A stretch of 64,000 nt of DNA from Clostridium sp. C8-1-8 (GTDB lineage: Bacteria > Bacillota > Clostridia > Clostridiales > Clostridiaceae): assembly GCF_009928445.1 (NCBI RefSeq), contig NZ_JAABNO010000002.1, positions 1-64,000 of the forward strand, written 5' to 3'. Under the pieces are notes generated by a model. That model was not told where the DNA came from and ran no database searches. It saw nothing but the letters and a program-made list of their open reading frames with translations. The position numbers were made by a program, and so were the translations under genes. Below, piece after piece: positions 23,399-30,710 of the stretch (within the stretch, counting starts at the first letter, position 1; every line of letters begins with the position of its first letter).

Positions 23399-23770
23399 AT
23401 GAAGGAAAGTTTAGTTTATACAAAGGCTTTTAGGTTTGCGGTGAAGATAGTTGGTTTATATAAGTATCTATGTAAAGATCAGAAAGAGTATGTGATATCA
23501 AAACAAATACTAAGATCTGGTACAAGCATAGGTGCAAATACAAAAGAAGCTGTACAAGCTTCTAGTAAAAGAGACTTTTTAATGAAGATAAATATAGCAT
23601 TAAAAGAAGCCTCTGAAACCGATTATTGGCTACAACTTTTAAAAGAAACTGGTTATCTGGATGTTAAAACCTATGAATCAATGATAACTGATTGTAACGA
23701 ACTAAATAAAATTCTTTCATCAATAGTAAAAACAACCAAAGAGAATTTGAAGAGTGAAATAAATAAATAA
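23399..23770 (+). CDS. Four helix bundle protein (23S rRNA IVS type)
   Basis: 123 aa, all helical, with the family pattern of proteins first seen in 23S rRNA intervening sequences: VYTKAFRFAVKIVGLYKYL, QILRSGTSIGANTKEAVQAS, KINIALKEASETDYWLQLL and a final NELNKILSSIV. Function is unknown; relatives include accessory proteins of diversity-generating retroelements. SD TAGGAGG before the ATG. It is flanked by inverted GAGAGT-type repeats (23231-23271 and 23783-23821) and interrupts the flagellin region, so it appears to be an inserted cassette. Confidence 0.85.
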   Translation: MKESLVYTKAFRFAVKIVGLYKYLCKDQKEYVISKQILRSGTSIGANTKEAVQASSKRDFLMKINIALKEASETDYWLQLLKETGYLDVKTYESMITDCNELNKILSSIVKTTKENLKSEINK

Positions 23771-23782
23771 CTATACTTTTAA

Positions 23783-23821
23783 CTATCAACTCTCCACTCT
23801 CCACTCTAAATTCTCAACTAA
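23783..23821. repeat. Right inverted GAGAGT-type repeat
   Basis: ATCAACTCTCCACTCTCCAC then TCTAAATTCTCAACT: the reverse complement is built from the same GAGAGTGG/GAGTTGA units as 23231-23271. Together they bracket the four-helix-bundle gene. Confidence 0.7.
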
Positions 23822-23866
23822 CCCAAGGTAGTAATGCCATAATGGCTTTAACTATAAATAAAAAGC

Positions 23867-23886
23867 AGTGGAAAAGGATGTCCACT
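23867..23886 (+). promoter_or_regulatory. CsrA-type GGA hairpin in the flagellin 2 leader
   Basis: AGTGGA and TCCACT form a 6-bp stem with an 8-nt loop AAAGGATG. GGA in the loop and the distance to the SD (AAGGAGGG, 23896-23903) parallel flagellin 1. Upstream, GCCAT-a-ATGGC (about 23836-23846) and TTAACTATAAATAAA also match the flagellin 1 leader in order, though the stems differ. Confidence 0.7.
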
Positions 23887-23910
23887 TTAAAATTCAAGGA
23901 GGGAACTACT

Positions 23911-25278
23911 ATGATAATCAATCACAATATGGGCGCAGCTAATGCGATCAGACAAATGGGGATTAACCAAACAAGTGCAGGAAAGTCAATGGAAAAACTT
24001 TCTTCAGGTCTTAGAATAAACAGAGCTGGAGATGACGCTGCAGGTCTTGCAATATCAGAAAAAATGAGAGGCCAAATCAGAGGCTTAGACCAAGCTTCAG
24101 GTAATGCCCAAGATGGCATATCATTAATTCAAACAGCTGAAGGAGCATTAAATGAAACTCACTCAATTCTTCAAAGAATGAGAGAACTTTCAGTTCAATC
24201 AGCAAATGATACAAACAATGACACAGATAGAGGTCAAATCCAAAAAGAAATGGATCAATTAAAGAGCGAAATTACAAGAATATCAAGTGATACAGAATTT
24301 AATACTAAGAAGCTACTAAATGGAGATATGGGAAAAACAGCTCAACAAGGGGCTGGTGCTGCAGTATATACAGGTTTAGAAGCCAACGGTACTGATTTAA
24401 CAAGTGGAAGTTACTCATTAAATATGACTGCTGCAGGAACTGATACTTTTACTGTTACTTCAGGTGCTACAGCAGTTACAGGAGCTACTATTGCTAACGA
24501 TATTACAGTTCAAGCTGCAGCTCAAATTAAGTATGGATCATATACACTTGATGTTTCTAATTTCAGTGCAGGTACTTCAGCAGACCTTAAGTTGACAGGA
24601 CCAGATGGTAAAGTAACTACTGTTACAGGAGCAGCTCTTAATGCGGCTATAAATATAGCAGGAGTTCATTTCGACTTCGCTACTGAAAATATTACTGGTA
24701 ATGGTACTGTAAAATTTGATTTGACTTCTAATGGATTAGAAATTGATCTTGCAGGAGATAAAGTTGTTAACAACTCAGCAATTGCTGCATATTCAGGTAA
24801 CACATTAAATGTTGGAGGATTTGAATTCACTGTCCTTACAAATCACGGTGCTACTGGAAATGCTAAAGCGATAAATGTTATTGATAAATCTGTTAAATTC
24901 CAAATTGGTGCTAATGAAGATCAAAATACTCAATTAGCAATAAACAACATGAGTGCTACAGCATTAGGAGTTAACAATATTGATGTTACTTCTCAAGCTG
25001 GTGCAAATGATGCAATAACAACTATTCAAACAGCAATTGATAAAGTTTCAACTGAAAGAGCTAAATTAGGAGCTTACTCAAACAGATTAGAACACACAAT
25101 AGCTAACTTAGGAACTTCTTCAGAAAACTTAACATCAGCTGAATCAAGAATCAGAGACGTTAACATGGCTAAGGAAATGTCAACATTCTCTAAGAACAAC
25201 ATTCTTAGCCAAGCTGCTCAAGCTATGTTGGCTCAAGCTAACCAACAACCTCAACAAGTTCTTCAATTATTAAGATAA
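23911..25278 (+). CDS. Flagellin (copy 2)
   Basis: 455 aa, closely related to copy 1 at both ends (MIINHNMGAANAIRQM, KLSSGLRINRAGDDAAGLAISEKM; ESRIRDVNMAKEMSTF, ending VLQLLR). It has a longer variable middle (about 155-350) rich in Thr, Ala and Gly. ATG 23911 has SD AAGGAGGG 7 nt ahead; the open frame back to 23842 runs through the leader hairpin. I found no good sigma-D promoter between the four-helix-bundle gene and this start, so its promoter may have been displaced or shared with csrA2. Confidence 0.97.
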   Translation: MIINHNMGAANAIRQMGINQTSAGKSMEKLSSGLRINRAGDDAAGLAISEKMRGQIRGLDQASGNAQDGISLIQTAEGALNETHSILQRMRELSVQSANDTNNDTDRGQIQKEMDQLKSEITRISSDTEFNTKKLLNGDMGKTAQQGAGAAVYTGLEANGTDLTSGSYSLNMTAAGTDTFTVTSGATAVTGATIANDITVQAAAQIKYGSYTLDVSNFSAGTSADLKLTGPDGKVTTVTGAALNAAINIAGVHFDFATENITGNGTVKFDLTSNGLEIDLAGDKVVNNSAIAAYSGNTLNVGGFEFTVLTNHGATGNAKAINVIDKSVKFQIGANEDQNTQLAINNMSATALGVNNIDVTSQAGANDAITTIQTAIDKVSTERAKLGAYSNRLEHTIANLGTSSENLTSAESRIRDVNMAKEMSTFSKNNILSQAAQAMLAQANQQPQQVLQLLR

Positions 25279-25310
25279 TTGATAGGATTATAAAATAAAG
25301 TAAAATAAAG

Positions 25311-25336
25311 AGTCAGAGCGAAAGCTCTGACTTCTT
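25311..25336 (+). terminator. Hairpin after flagellin 2
   Basis: AGTCAGAGC-gaaa-GCTCTGACT, a 9-bp stem with a GNRA tetraloop. No T tract follows, and the next small gene starts 28 nt later, so it is more likely a 3'-end stabiliser or partial terminator. Confidence 0.55.
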
Positions 25337-25363
25337 AAATAGATTTAAAAGGAGGGGAAGAAT

Positions 25364-25513
25364 ATGCCAAGAAGTGGTCAAAAAGTAGAGCAGTCAGGTA
25401 TTTACAAATGCACAAGCTGTGGAAATGAAGTAACCTGTGTTAAAGGTGAGCCGTTTCCTCCATGTGCAAAATGTAATAACTCTGAGTTTAGATTAGTAAG
25501 AGCCACTAAATAA
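25364..25513 (+). CDS. Small zinc-ribbon protein
   Basis: A 49-aa protein starting MPRSGQKVEQSGIYKC. Two Cys pairs, CTSC and CAKC, 14 residues apart form a classic zinc ribbon. SD AGGAGGGG lies 4-5 nt before the ATG. The family resembles small YjzC-like or rubredoxin-like zinc-ribbon proteins found widely in Firmicutes; no function is established. It follows flagellin 2 with a leaky-looking hairpin between, and may be co-transcribed with it. Confidence 0.8.
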   Translation: MPRSGQKVEQSGIYKCTSCGNEVTCVKGEPFPPCAKCNNSEFRLVRATK

Positions 25514-25615
25514 CATAAGTTAGATGAAACAAGTGGGGAGCTTAAAGATACTTAAGAACTGACTTCTAGTCATATCTTAGCGTCTTATGGTAAATGATAA
25601 GAAGCTCAAGAAGTA

Positions 25616-25653
25616 AGCCTAAGATGGAATGATATTTGTCTTAGGCTATTTTT
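25616..25653 (+). terminator. Intrinsic terminator
   Basis: AGCCTAAGA and TCTTAGGCT enclose a 14-nt loop, followed by ATTTTT. It closes the flagellin 2/zinc-ribbon unit, about 100 bp behind the stop. Confidence 0.75.
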
Positions 25654-25742
25654 CATGTAGACAGTTGTAATAGAAAATTGTTTACTGATACATTTTCTTC
25701 AATTACCAGTGTGAAAGAGGATAAGTTTAGCCAATAATAAAT

Positions 25743-25865
25743 GTGGTATTGTTGCAGAAGGTTGTGAAAAAATATAAAGATGACGAAGTAAATTGCTTAG
25801 CAGATTTAGGAAATGCTGAAGAATGTTGTAGTGGATCCGAATTTGGGAAAGTATTTGGATGTTAG
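25743..25865 (+). pseudogene. Short coding remnant with Cys-rich end
   Basis: An open frame of 40 codons, with no SD, reading through KKYKDDEVNCLADLGNAEEC to CSGSEFGKVFGC and a stop. Its composition is protein-like, unlike the surrounding AT-rich spacer, so it may be the 3' end of a lost gene. I cannot name the parent. Confidence 0.3.
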
Positions 25866-25874
25866 AGTTTAGGG

Positions 25875-26126
25875 ATGAATGAAAAAGAAGAGTTGAGACA
25901 AGAATTAGAGCAAGAGTCGGAATGGGTAAAGTATAGGCAGATGATGCTGGATATAGTAGAAAGAAAGCTTATAGAAATGAAGTAATTGTCTGAACTAGCT
26001 AAAGATGAAGGCTTAACTAGAGAAGAGCTAGAAGAGGTAAACAATAGAGTGAAGAATCTACTTGGGCAGGTTAAGGCGATTGATAGTGAAAGTAGAAAAA
26101 TTGAAGATGAGAAAATACTAGGATGA
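25875..26126 (+). pseudogene. Small helical protein gene broken by an in-frame TAA
   Basis: ATG 25875 opens a charged, helical frame (MNEKEELRQELEQESEWVKY, then LDIVERKLIEMK) that meets TAA at 25983. The same frame then continues without a break as LSELAKDEGLTREELEEVNN to a stop at 26124. A single change (for example CAA to TAA) explains the interruption. Restored length is 83 residues. A hairpin terminator follows (26128-26165) and an IS30 element sits just beyond. Function unknown. Readthrough or a sequencing error cannot be excluded. Confidence 0.65.
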
Positions 26127-26127
26127 A

Positions 26128-26165
26128 CATCATGGCTACTGAAATAGCTATGGTGTTTATTTTTA
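26128..26165 (+). terminator. Terminator after the pseudogene
   Basis: CATCATGGCTA pairs with TAGCTATGGTG (small mismatches) around CTGAAA, then TTTATTTTT. Confidence 0.65.
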
Positions 26166-26174
26166 TGTGAAGAC

Positions 26175-27415
26175 TATTAATTATTAAAGATAAATTGCAA
26201 TAACAAATTGAACTAATTTCTATTTATGATCTAAATGCTTATATTTACTTAGAGTCCATAGTTTTGATCTAGGTGTGCTTCAAACAGTTCTTCAGGAGTT
26301 TTGTAGTTAAGTATTCTCCTAGGAAGAGTATTCATCCATTCTTCTATGAAAGCAATGTCATCAGAAGTATAGTTTGAAATACGGTTACCCTTCGGGATAA
26401 AACGACGTATCAGACCATTATGACGTTCATTAGTCCCCTTTTCAAAAGATGAGTATGGGTGAGTAAAGTACACCTTTGTATCAGTTTCATTTTCAAGTGT
26501 GGATAAGTTAGCAAACTCTGAACCATTATCTCCAGTTATAGTTTTAAAAACTTGGCTAAACTGGTCGCCAAACAAGCTGCGTACTCTATTAAGAGCATCA
26601 GTAACAGCTTCAGCGGTTTTAGATGCAATATCTACAACCATAGCATATCTAGTTTTACGCTCAACAATAGTAAGAAGTACGTTATCATTATTGGATTTTT
26701 CACCAATAACAGTGTCTATCTCCCAGTGCCCAAACTCATTACGAGCGTTTATCTCTACTGGGCGATCTGATATGCTAGAACCAAGTTTCTTCTTGTGTTC
26801 TTTAACTCTAGTAGACTTTGTATTTCTACGTAGCTTCATTGGTAAATCAGCGTTCTTTACTTCTAATAAACCAAGATCTATATAGTTATACAATGTTTTT
26901 GTGCAGACCATTTGAGATCGCACAAATCTACCGTTAGCGATAGCTTCGCCAACACAAGCATCTGGTGACCATGAATGATTTTTTATTTTATCCACAGTAT
27001 AGTTGATAAAATCGGAGCATTCTAATCGCTTAAAAGTACTACAGCAGTTTATGCGATTCTTTTTATATACAGCTTTGCCAGTATCGGCAAGGTATACTTT
27101 AAGACATTTTCCTTGCTTAATTTGAGTGGTAGTTCCACGACGAATTTCATTTAAAATAGTGTTGATTGGGCGTTCTAGCTTTTTTGCTATCTTATAAGCT
27201 GAAAAACCATCTTTTAGATGAAGCTCAATAAGCACACGTTCTTTAAAATTCAAATGTTTATTTTTACGTGATTCTGTGTTATTATTTTGATAGTCCATAG
27301 TGATTATCCTCGTGTTCTATTTTCTTTAGCGATTAAATCATAACACAGAATAATCCACTATGGATTTTTTTATTAGTTCAATTTGATTTTACAACAAGTC
27401 ATTAATTATTAAAGA
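26175..27415 (-). mobile_element. IS30-family insertion sequence
   Basis: The element carries one transposase gene (minus strand). Imperfect terminal inverted repeats contain the shared core CAAATTGAACTAAT: left 26195-26217, right (complement) 27372-27394. Outside them the 15-bp ATTAATTATTAAAGA occurs on both sides (26175-26189 and 27401-27415), a likely target duplication; the coordinates given include these copies. It lies between the broken gene and the gene at 27595. Confidence 0.85.
26249..27298 (-). CDS. IS30-family transposase
   Basis: 349 aa DDE recombinase. The N-terminal helix-turn-helix for end binding is visible (LNFKERVLIELHLKDGFSAY followed by KIAKKLERPINTILNEIRRG). The rve-type catalytic core has the three acidic motifs: GHWEIDTVIG, ITGDNGSEFA and GTNERHNGLIRRFIPKG. 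Length and motifs are complete, so it may be active. The ATG at 27298 lies just inside the right inverted repeat. The gene runs against the surrounding flagellar genes. Confidence 0.95.
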   Translation of the reverse strand: MDYQNNNTESRKNKHLNFKERVLIELHLKDGFSAYKIAKKLERPINTILNEIRRGTTTQIKQGKCLKVYLADTGKAVYKKNRINCCSTFKRLECSDFINYTVDKIKNHSWSPDACVGEAIANGRFVRSQMVCTKTLYNYIDLGLLEVKNADLPMKLRRNTKSTRVKEHKKKLGSSISDRPVEINARNEFGHWEIDTVIGEKSNNDNVLLTIVERKTRYAMVVDIASKTAEAVTDALNRVRSLFGDQFSQVFKTITGDNGSEFANLSTLENETDTKVYFTHPYSSFEKGTNERHNGLIRRFIPKGNRISNYTSDDIAFIEEWMNTLPRRILNYKTPEELFEAHLDQNYGL

Positions 27416-27473
27416 ATATTTTTATAAAGTTGTGATACATAAGTGCTTGAAATAAATTATTGGCAATGAAAAC

Positions 27474-27500
27474 TAAAGTAATTCTAGAAAAACACGATAA
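27474..27500 (+). promoter_or_regulatory. Sigma-D-type promoter before the gene at 27595
   Basis: TAAA-N15-CACGATAA, a good FliA match, about 95 bp before the gene start and clear of the IS30 end (27394). Confidence 0.65.
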
Positions 27501-27594
27501 AATACCATAAAATGATTATATAGTAATGAAAGTCCATATAGTACACATTAAATATTTGAGGTATGTATTTCATTTTTATAAAGGGAGTAATGAG

Positions 27595-27921
27595 GTGAGT
27601 AGCATGTACTATGATGAATATATGATGTTAAGCAAAGATGATATAGAAAAGATAAAAAATAAACTTAATATAGTTAAGCTTCTTGTGGAGGATTCTTACG
27701 CAAAAGAGAAGGTTCAGGAAGTTTTGGATATCATAATTAAGGAAGATGCAGAGGATGAACCCGTATCTATACAAGATATTATCTACGAAAAGATGAAGGA
27801 AACCAAGAGTACTAATCCTGATTTAAATGCTGAACTGTATATGCTTTATAGAAAGCTTCAGGATAATAAGATTGGGCCGGAAGAGGCTTTAAGCTTATAT
27901 AAAGCTTATACAAGTGAATAA
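27595..27921 (+). CDS. Unknown protein under a flagellar-type promoter
   Basis: About 108 aa, acidic, largely helical (LSKDDIEKIKNKLNIVKLL, then EKVQEVLDIIIKEDAEDEP, and GPEEALSLYKAYTSE at the end). No membrane segment, no Cys. GTG 27595 has SD AAGGGAG 7 nt upstream; ATG 27604 has GAGGTG 6 nt upstream; both are plausible, while the open frame back to 27526 has no SD. I do not recognise a family. A FliA-type promoter and its place between flagellin genes suggest a late flagellar or chemotaxis-related role (inference). Confidence 0.7.
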   Translation: MSSMYYDEYMMLSKDDIEKIKNKLNIVKLLVEDSYAKEKVQEVLDIIIKEDAEDEPVSIQDIIYEKMKETKSTNPDLNAELYMLYRKLQDNKIGPEEALSLYKAYTSE

Positions 27922-28002
27922 TATTGGATGAGTATCTTCTTAATTATATATAAGTGTAGAGTTTGTTTTTATGTCTTAAAGTTTTACTTTTCTTTGCAAG
28001 TC

Positions 28003-28029
28003 TAAAGTTAAGCTGAAAAGAAACGATAC
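28003..28029 (+). promoter_or_regulatory. Sigma-D-type promoter for flagellin 3
   Basis: TAAA-N15-AACGATAC, about 240 bp before the flagellin 3 start. The rest of the 27922-28269 gap is AT-rich and holds a small hairpin (AAGTACTT repeated near 28173-28198) but no clear GGA-loop site like those in the other two flagellin leaders. Confidence 0.6.
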
Positions 28030-28269
28030 TAAGGTATATACACTTTATATTATTATCTAATTCTTTCAACAATCATAAATTGAAATAAAATATAGTGTTT
28101 TTTCATTTACTTGGATGAGGCGATGACTAAAAAGATAAATTATTATATGTTTGAATGCAGATATAGTAGAAAGCAAAGTACTTAGAAGAAGTACTTAAAT
28201 AGAATTAAAATGATTTTAATGAAAAATATTTTTATATAAATACCATAAAAAGTATACGGAGTGATGAAA

Positions 28270-29130
28270 ATGAGATTATATCATAATTTAGCTTCATTAG
28301 ATTTGTTCAGGAATTATAAGAAAGATTTGGTGGGACAAAGCAATTCCTTGCAGAGAATTTCTTCAGGATCAAAAGTTAATTCTGCTAAAGAAGATCCTAA
28401 TGCTATAGGTAGAAGTGAACTTTTAAGAATACAAATAAGAGGTGCTGATGCAGCAGCTAAAAACGTTCAGGACGGGGTGTCCATGATGCAGACTGTTGAT
28501 GGGGCATTAAACTCTGTAGGTGATGCTTTAACTAGAATGAAGGAGCTTACAGTACAAGCAGGTAGTGGTTCAGTAAATGATCAGGATAGAAAAACTATAC
28601 AAGCAGAAATAGACCAGCTTAAGGATCATATTAATGAGATAGGTAGTAACACAGAATTTAATGGATTAAAGCTTCTTAAAAATGATTTTGTTACAGACAA
28701 CAGCAAACCTTATATGCAGTCAATGTTAGCTGGAGCTAATGTTGGAGATAACATAGACATACCTATGTATAATATAGGTACAGATTTATTAAAGGATGAC
28801 AAAGGAAATGCTCTAAAGGATTTAGATGTTACTGATCCAAGTAAGATTGATAATAGTCTTCAAGTTATAGATTCTTCTATAAATCAAGTCCTTAGTATGA
28901 GAAGTAAATATGGAGCTTTACAGAACAGATTTGAGACTGCTGCAGATAGTTTAAGTAAAAATAGTGAAGTACTACAAAGAGCAGACAGCCAGCTGAGAGA
29001 TACAGATATTGCACAGGAAATGATGGAGTTCTCGAAAAACGGCATTTTGGTTCAATCATCTACAGCATTAATGGCTCAAACAAACAAATTCCCTCAAGAC
29101 GTTTTAAATATATTATCGAGAGTAAAGTAG
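28270..29130 (+). CDS. Divergent flagellin (copy 3)
   Basis: 286 aa, shorter and more divergent than copies 1 and 2. The N-terminus (MRLYHNLASLDLFRNYKK, LQRISSGSKVNSAKEDPNAIGRSE) and C-terminus (DSQLRDTDIAQEMMEFSKNG, ending DVLNILSRVK) keep the flagellin helices, with a small variable middle. It is probably a minor filament subunit. ATG 28270 with SD GGAG 8 nt upstream is preferred to GTG 28261/ATG 28264, which overlap the SD. Confidence 0.9.
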   Translation: MRLYHNLASLDLFRNYKKDLVGQSNSLQRISSGSKVNSAKEDPNAIGRSELLRIQIRGADAAAKNVQDGVSMMQTVDGALNSVGDALTRMKELTVQAGSGSVNDQDRKTIQAEIDQLKDHINEIGSNTEFNGLKLLKNDFVTDNSKPYMQSMLAGANVGDNIDIPMYNIGTDLLKDDKGNALKDLDVTDPSKIDNSLQVIDSSINQVLSMRSKYGALQNRFETAADSLSKNSEVLQRADSQLRDTDIAQEMMEFSKNGILVQSSTALMAQTNKFPQDVLNILSRVK

Positions 29131-29163
29131 ATACTACGAATATTGTAGTATCTACTTTTTTCT
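29126..29163 (+). terminator. Intrinsic terminator after flagellin 3
   Basis: AGTAGATACTAC-gaatatt-GTAGTATCTACT, a perfect 12-bp stem followed by TTTTTTCTTT. The stop codon lies in the stem. Confidence 0.9.
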
Positions 29164-29561
29164 TTAATTAAATTAAACTTTGGTAAGAAAATCAAAATTA
29201 CTCAATAAAAATATAAAAAAATATAATGACAAAATTCGATATTTTATATATAATCAATTCATGACGAAAAACAATTCATGCAAATGTGAATATTCAGAAA
29301 ACTTCCTACGAGATGTACGCTGTAAAAATTAGAAAGCAGAAATTTAATTATTTTTTACATTTAATTAAAAAACTATCTTTAAAAAACCAACAACTTGATA
29401 TATAATTTTAATCATAAGTTTTATTTTTACAAAAAAGTTTAGTTTATTACAAAATAATGAATTAAATTACATTTTTTTGTAAAAAAATAGGAATTACAAT
29501 CAATTAAACAAGAACGATGTATATAATAAAATAAATAACATTCGAATGGTGGTGGATTATA
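29164..29561. other. Upstream region of the flgB operon
   Basis: About 400 bp, extremely AT-rich, no gene. TTCGATAT at 29235-29242 is an excellent sigma-D -10 box but lacks a TAAA at the right distance. TATAAT-like sequences near 29520 could be a sigma-A -10, but I see no matching -35. As the long early operon starts here, a promoter is expected; I cannot place it with confidence. Confidence 0.4.
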
Positions 29562-29960
29562 GTGGCAATTAGTAGATTGGATTCTGACAACTATACCTAT
29601 AACCTTATCAAAAGAGGCTTAGATGTATCTTCTCTTAGATCTAAGGTTATCGCTAATAACATAGCAAACATAAATACAAAGGGATATAAGAGAAACACAG
29701 TTTCTTTTGAAGATACGCTTAAAGATGCATCTAATGATATTGAAAACACAGGTTATACAAATGTTGACGAAGGAAGTTTTGGACAAGTTAAACTTGGTAA
29801 GGATACTTCATCAAGCATGAGAGCAGATGGTAATAATGTAGATTTAGAATCAGAAAAAGTAAACCAAGCTGCAAATACAATGCTTTATAACGCATTGATA
29901 ACTCAAGCTAATAATAAAATTAGTATGACAAGATACGTTATCACTGGTGGTGGGAGGTAA
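29562..29960 (+). CDS. flgB: Flagellar proximal rod protein FlgB
   Basis: 132 aa rod subunit. The family rod motif is present (SLRSKVIANNIANINTKGYKRN near residue 29), with the C-terminal helix of NQAANTMLYNALITQANNKI. SD GGTGG, GTG start. First gene of a run of more than twenty flagellar genes with minimal spacing. Confidence 0.93.
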   Translation: MAISRLDSDNYTYNLIKRGLDVSSLRSKVIANNIANINTKGYKRNTVSFEDTLKDASNDIENTGYTNVDEGSFGQVKLGKDTSSSMRADGNNVDLESEKVNQAANTMLYNALITQANNKISMTRYVITGGGR

Positions 29961-29966
29961 TAACTA

Positions 29967-30374
29967 ATGGGAAGTTTATTTGGTGCATTAAGAATAAGTG
30001 CAAGTGGATTGTCAGCAGAAAGATTAAGATTAGATACTATATCCTCTAATATAGCGAATGCAAATACCACAAGAGGAGAAAACGGTAAACCTTACGTAAG
30101 AAAGGTTGCAGTATTTCAAGAGAATCTAAATGGTGCATTAGGTATGAACGGGGTAAAGGCTGTGGGGATTGAGGAAGATAAGTCTCCCTTAAGAAAAGAG
30201 TATGACCCTACTAATCCAGAAGCTGATAAAGATGGATATGTAACAATGCCAAATGTAAATATTTTAAATGAAATGGCTGATATGATATCTGCATCAAGAT
30301 CTTATGAAGCAAATGTAGATACTTTAAATGCAGGAAAGACAATGTTTATGAAAGCATTAGAAATAGGTAAATAA
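29967..30374 (+). CDS. flgC: Flagellar rod protein FlgC
   Basis: 135 aa. [20 protein letters not shown] and [12 protein letters not shown] are the rod-protein signature, and [20 protein letters not shown] with [10 protein letters not shown] is the closing helix. It assembles into the rod with FlgB, FliE, FlgF and FlgG. It follows flgB by 6 nt. Confidence 0.94.
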   Translation: MGSLFGALRISASGLSAERLRLDTISSNIANANTTRGENGKPYVRKVAVFQENLNGALGMNGVKAVGIEEDKSPLRKEYDPTNPEADKDGYVTMPNVNILNEMADMISASRSYEANVDTLNAGKTMFMKALEIGK

Positions 30375-30386
30375 GGAGAATAATTT

Positions 30387-30692
30387 ATGAGAATAAACAG
30401 TTTTATACCAGATACCAAGATCTTTGAAAAAGATATAACTCAAAAGAAGGAAGACAACACTGGTAATGGTGGACTAAGCTTTTTAGATACATTAAAACAA
30501 AAGCTTAATGAGGTCAATGACAAACAAGTAGAAGCAAATAATCTAACAGATAAATTAGTTAAAGGCGACAATGTGGATATACATCAAGTTATGTTATCTA
30601 CAGAAGAAGCAAAGATGAGTTTAGAATTAGCTGTACAAGTTAGAAATAAACTTCTAGATGCTTACCAAGAAATAAATAGAATGCAGTTGTAA
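30387..30692 (+). CDS. fliE: MS-ring/rod junction protein FliE
   Basis: 101 aa. FLDTLKQKLNEVNDKQVEAN and GDNVDIHQVMLSTEEAKMSL followed by VQVRNKLLDAYQEINRMQL are typical of FliE, which joins the MS ring to the rod. SD AAGGAG, spacing 8. Confidence 0.93.
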   Translation: MRINSFIPDTKIFEKDITQKKEDNTGNGGLSFLDTLKQKLNEVNDKQVEANNLTDKLVKGDNVDIHQVMLSTEEAKMSLELAVQVRNKLLDAYQEINRMQL

Positions 30693-30710
30693 TAGATAGG
30701 AGTGCTACTA

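Noticed and set aside
26499..26885. Plus-strand open frame opposite the transposase
   Set aside because: It is a shadow of the minus-strand IS30 transposase, which has all catalytic motifs; the plus frame has no SD and no family features.
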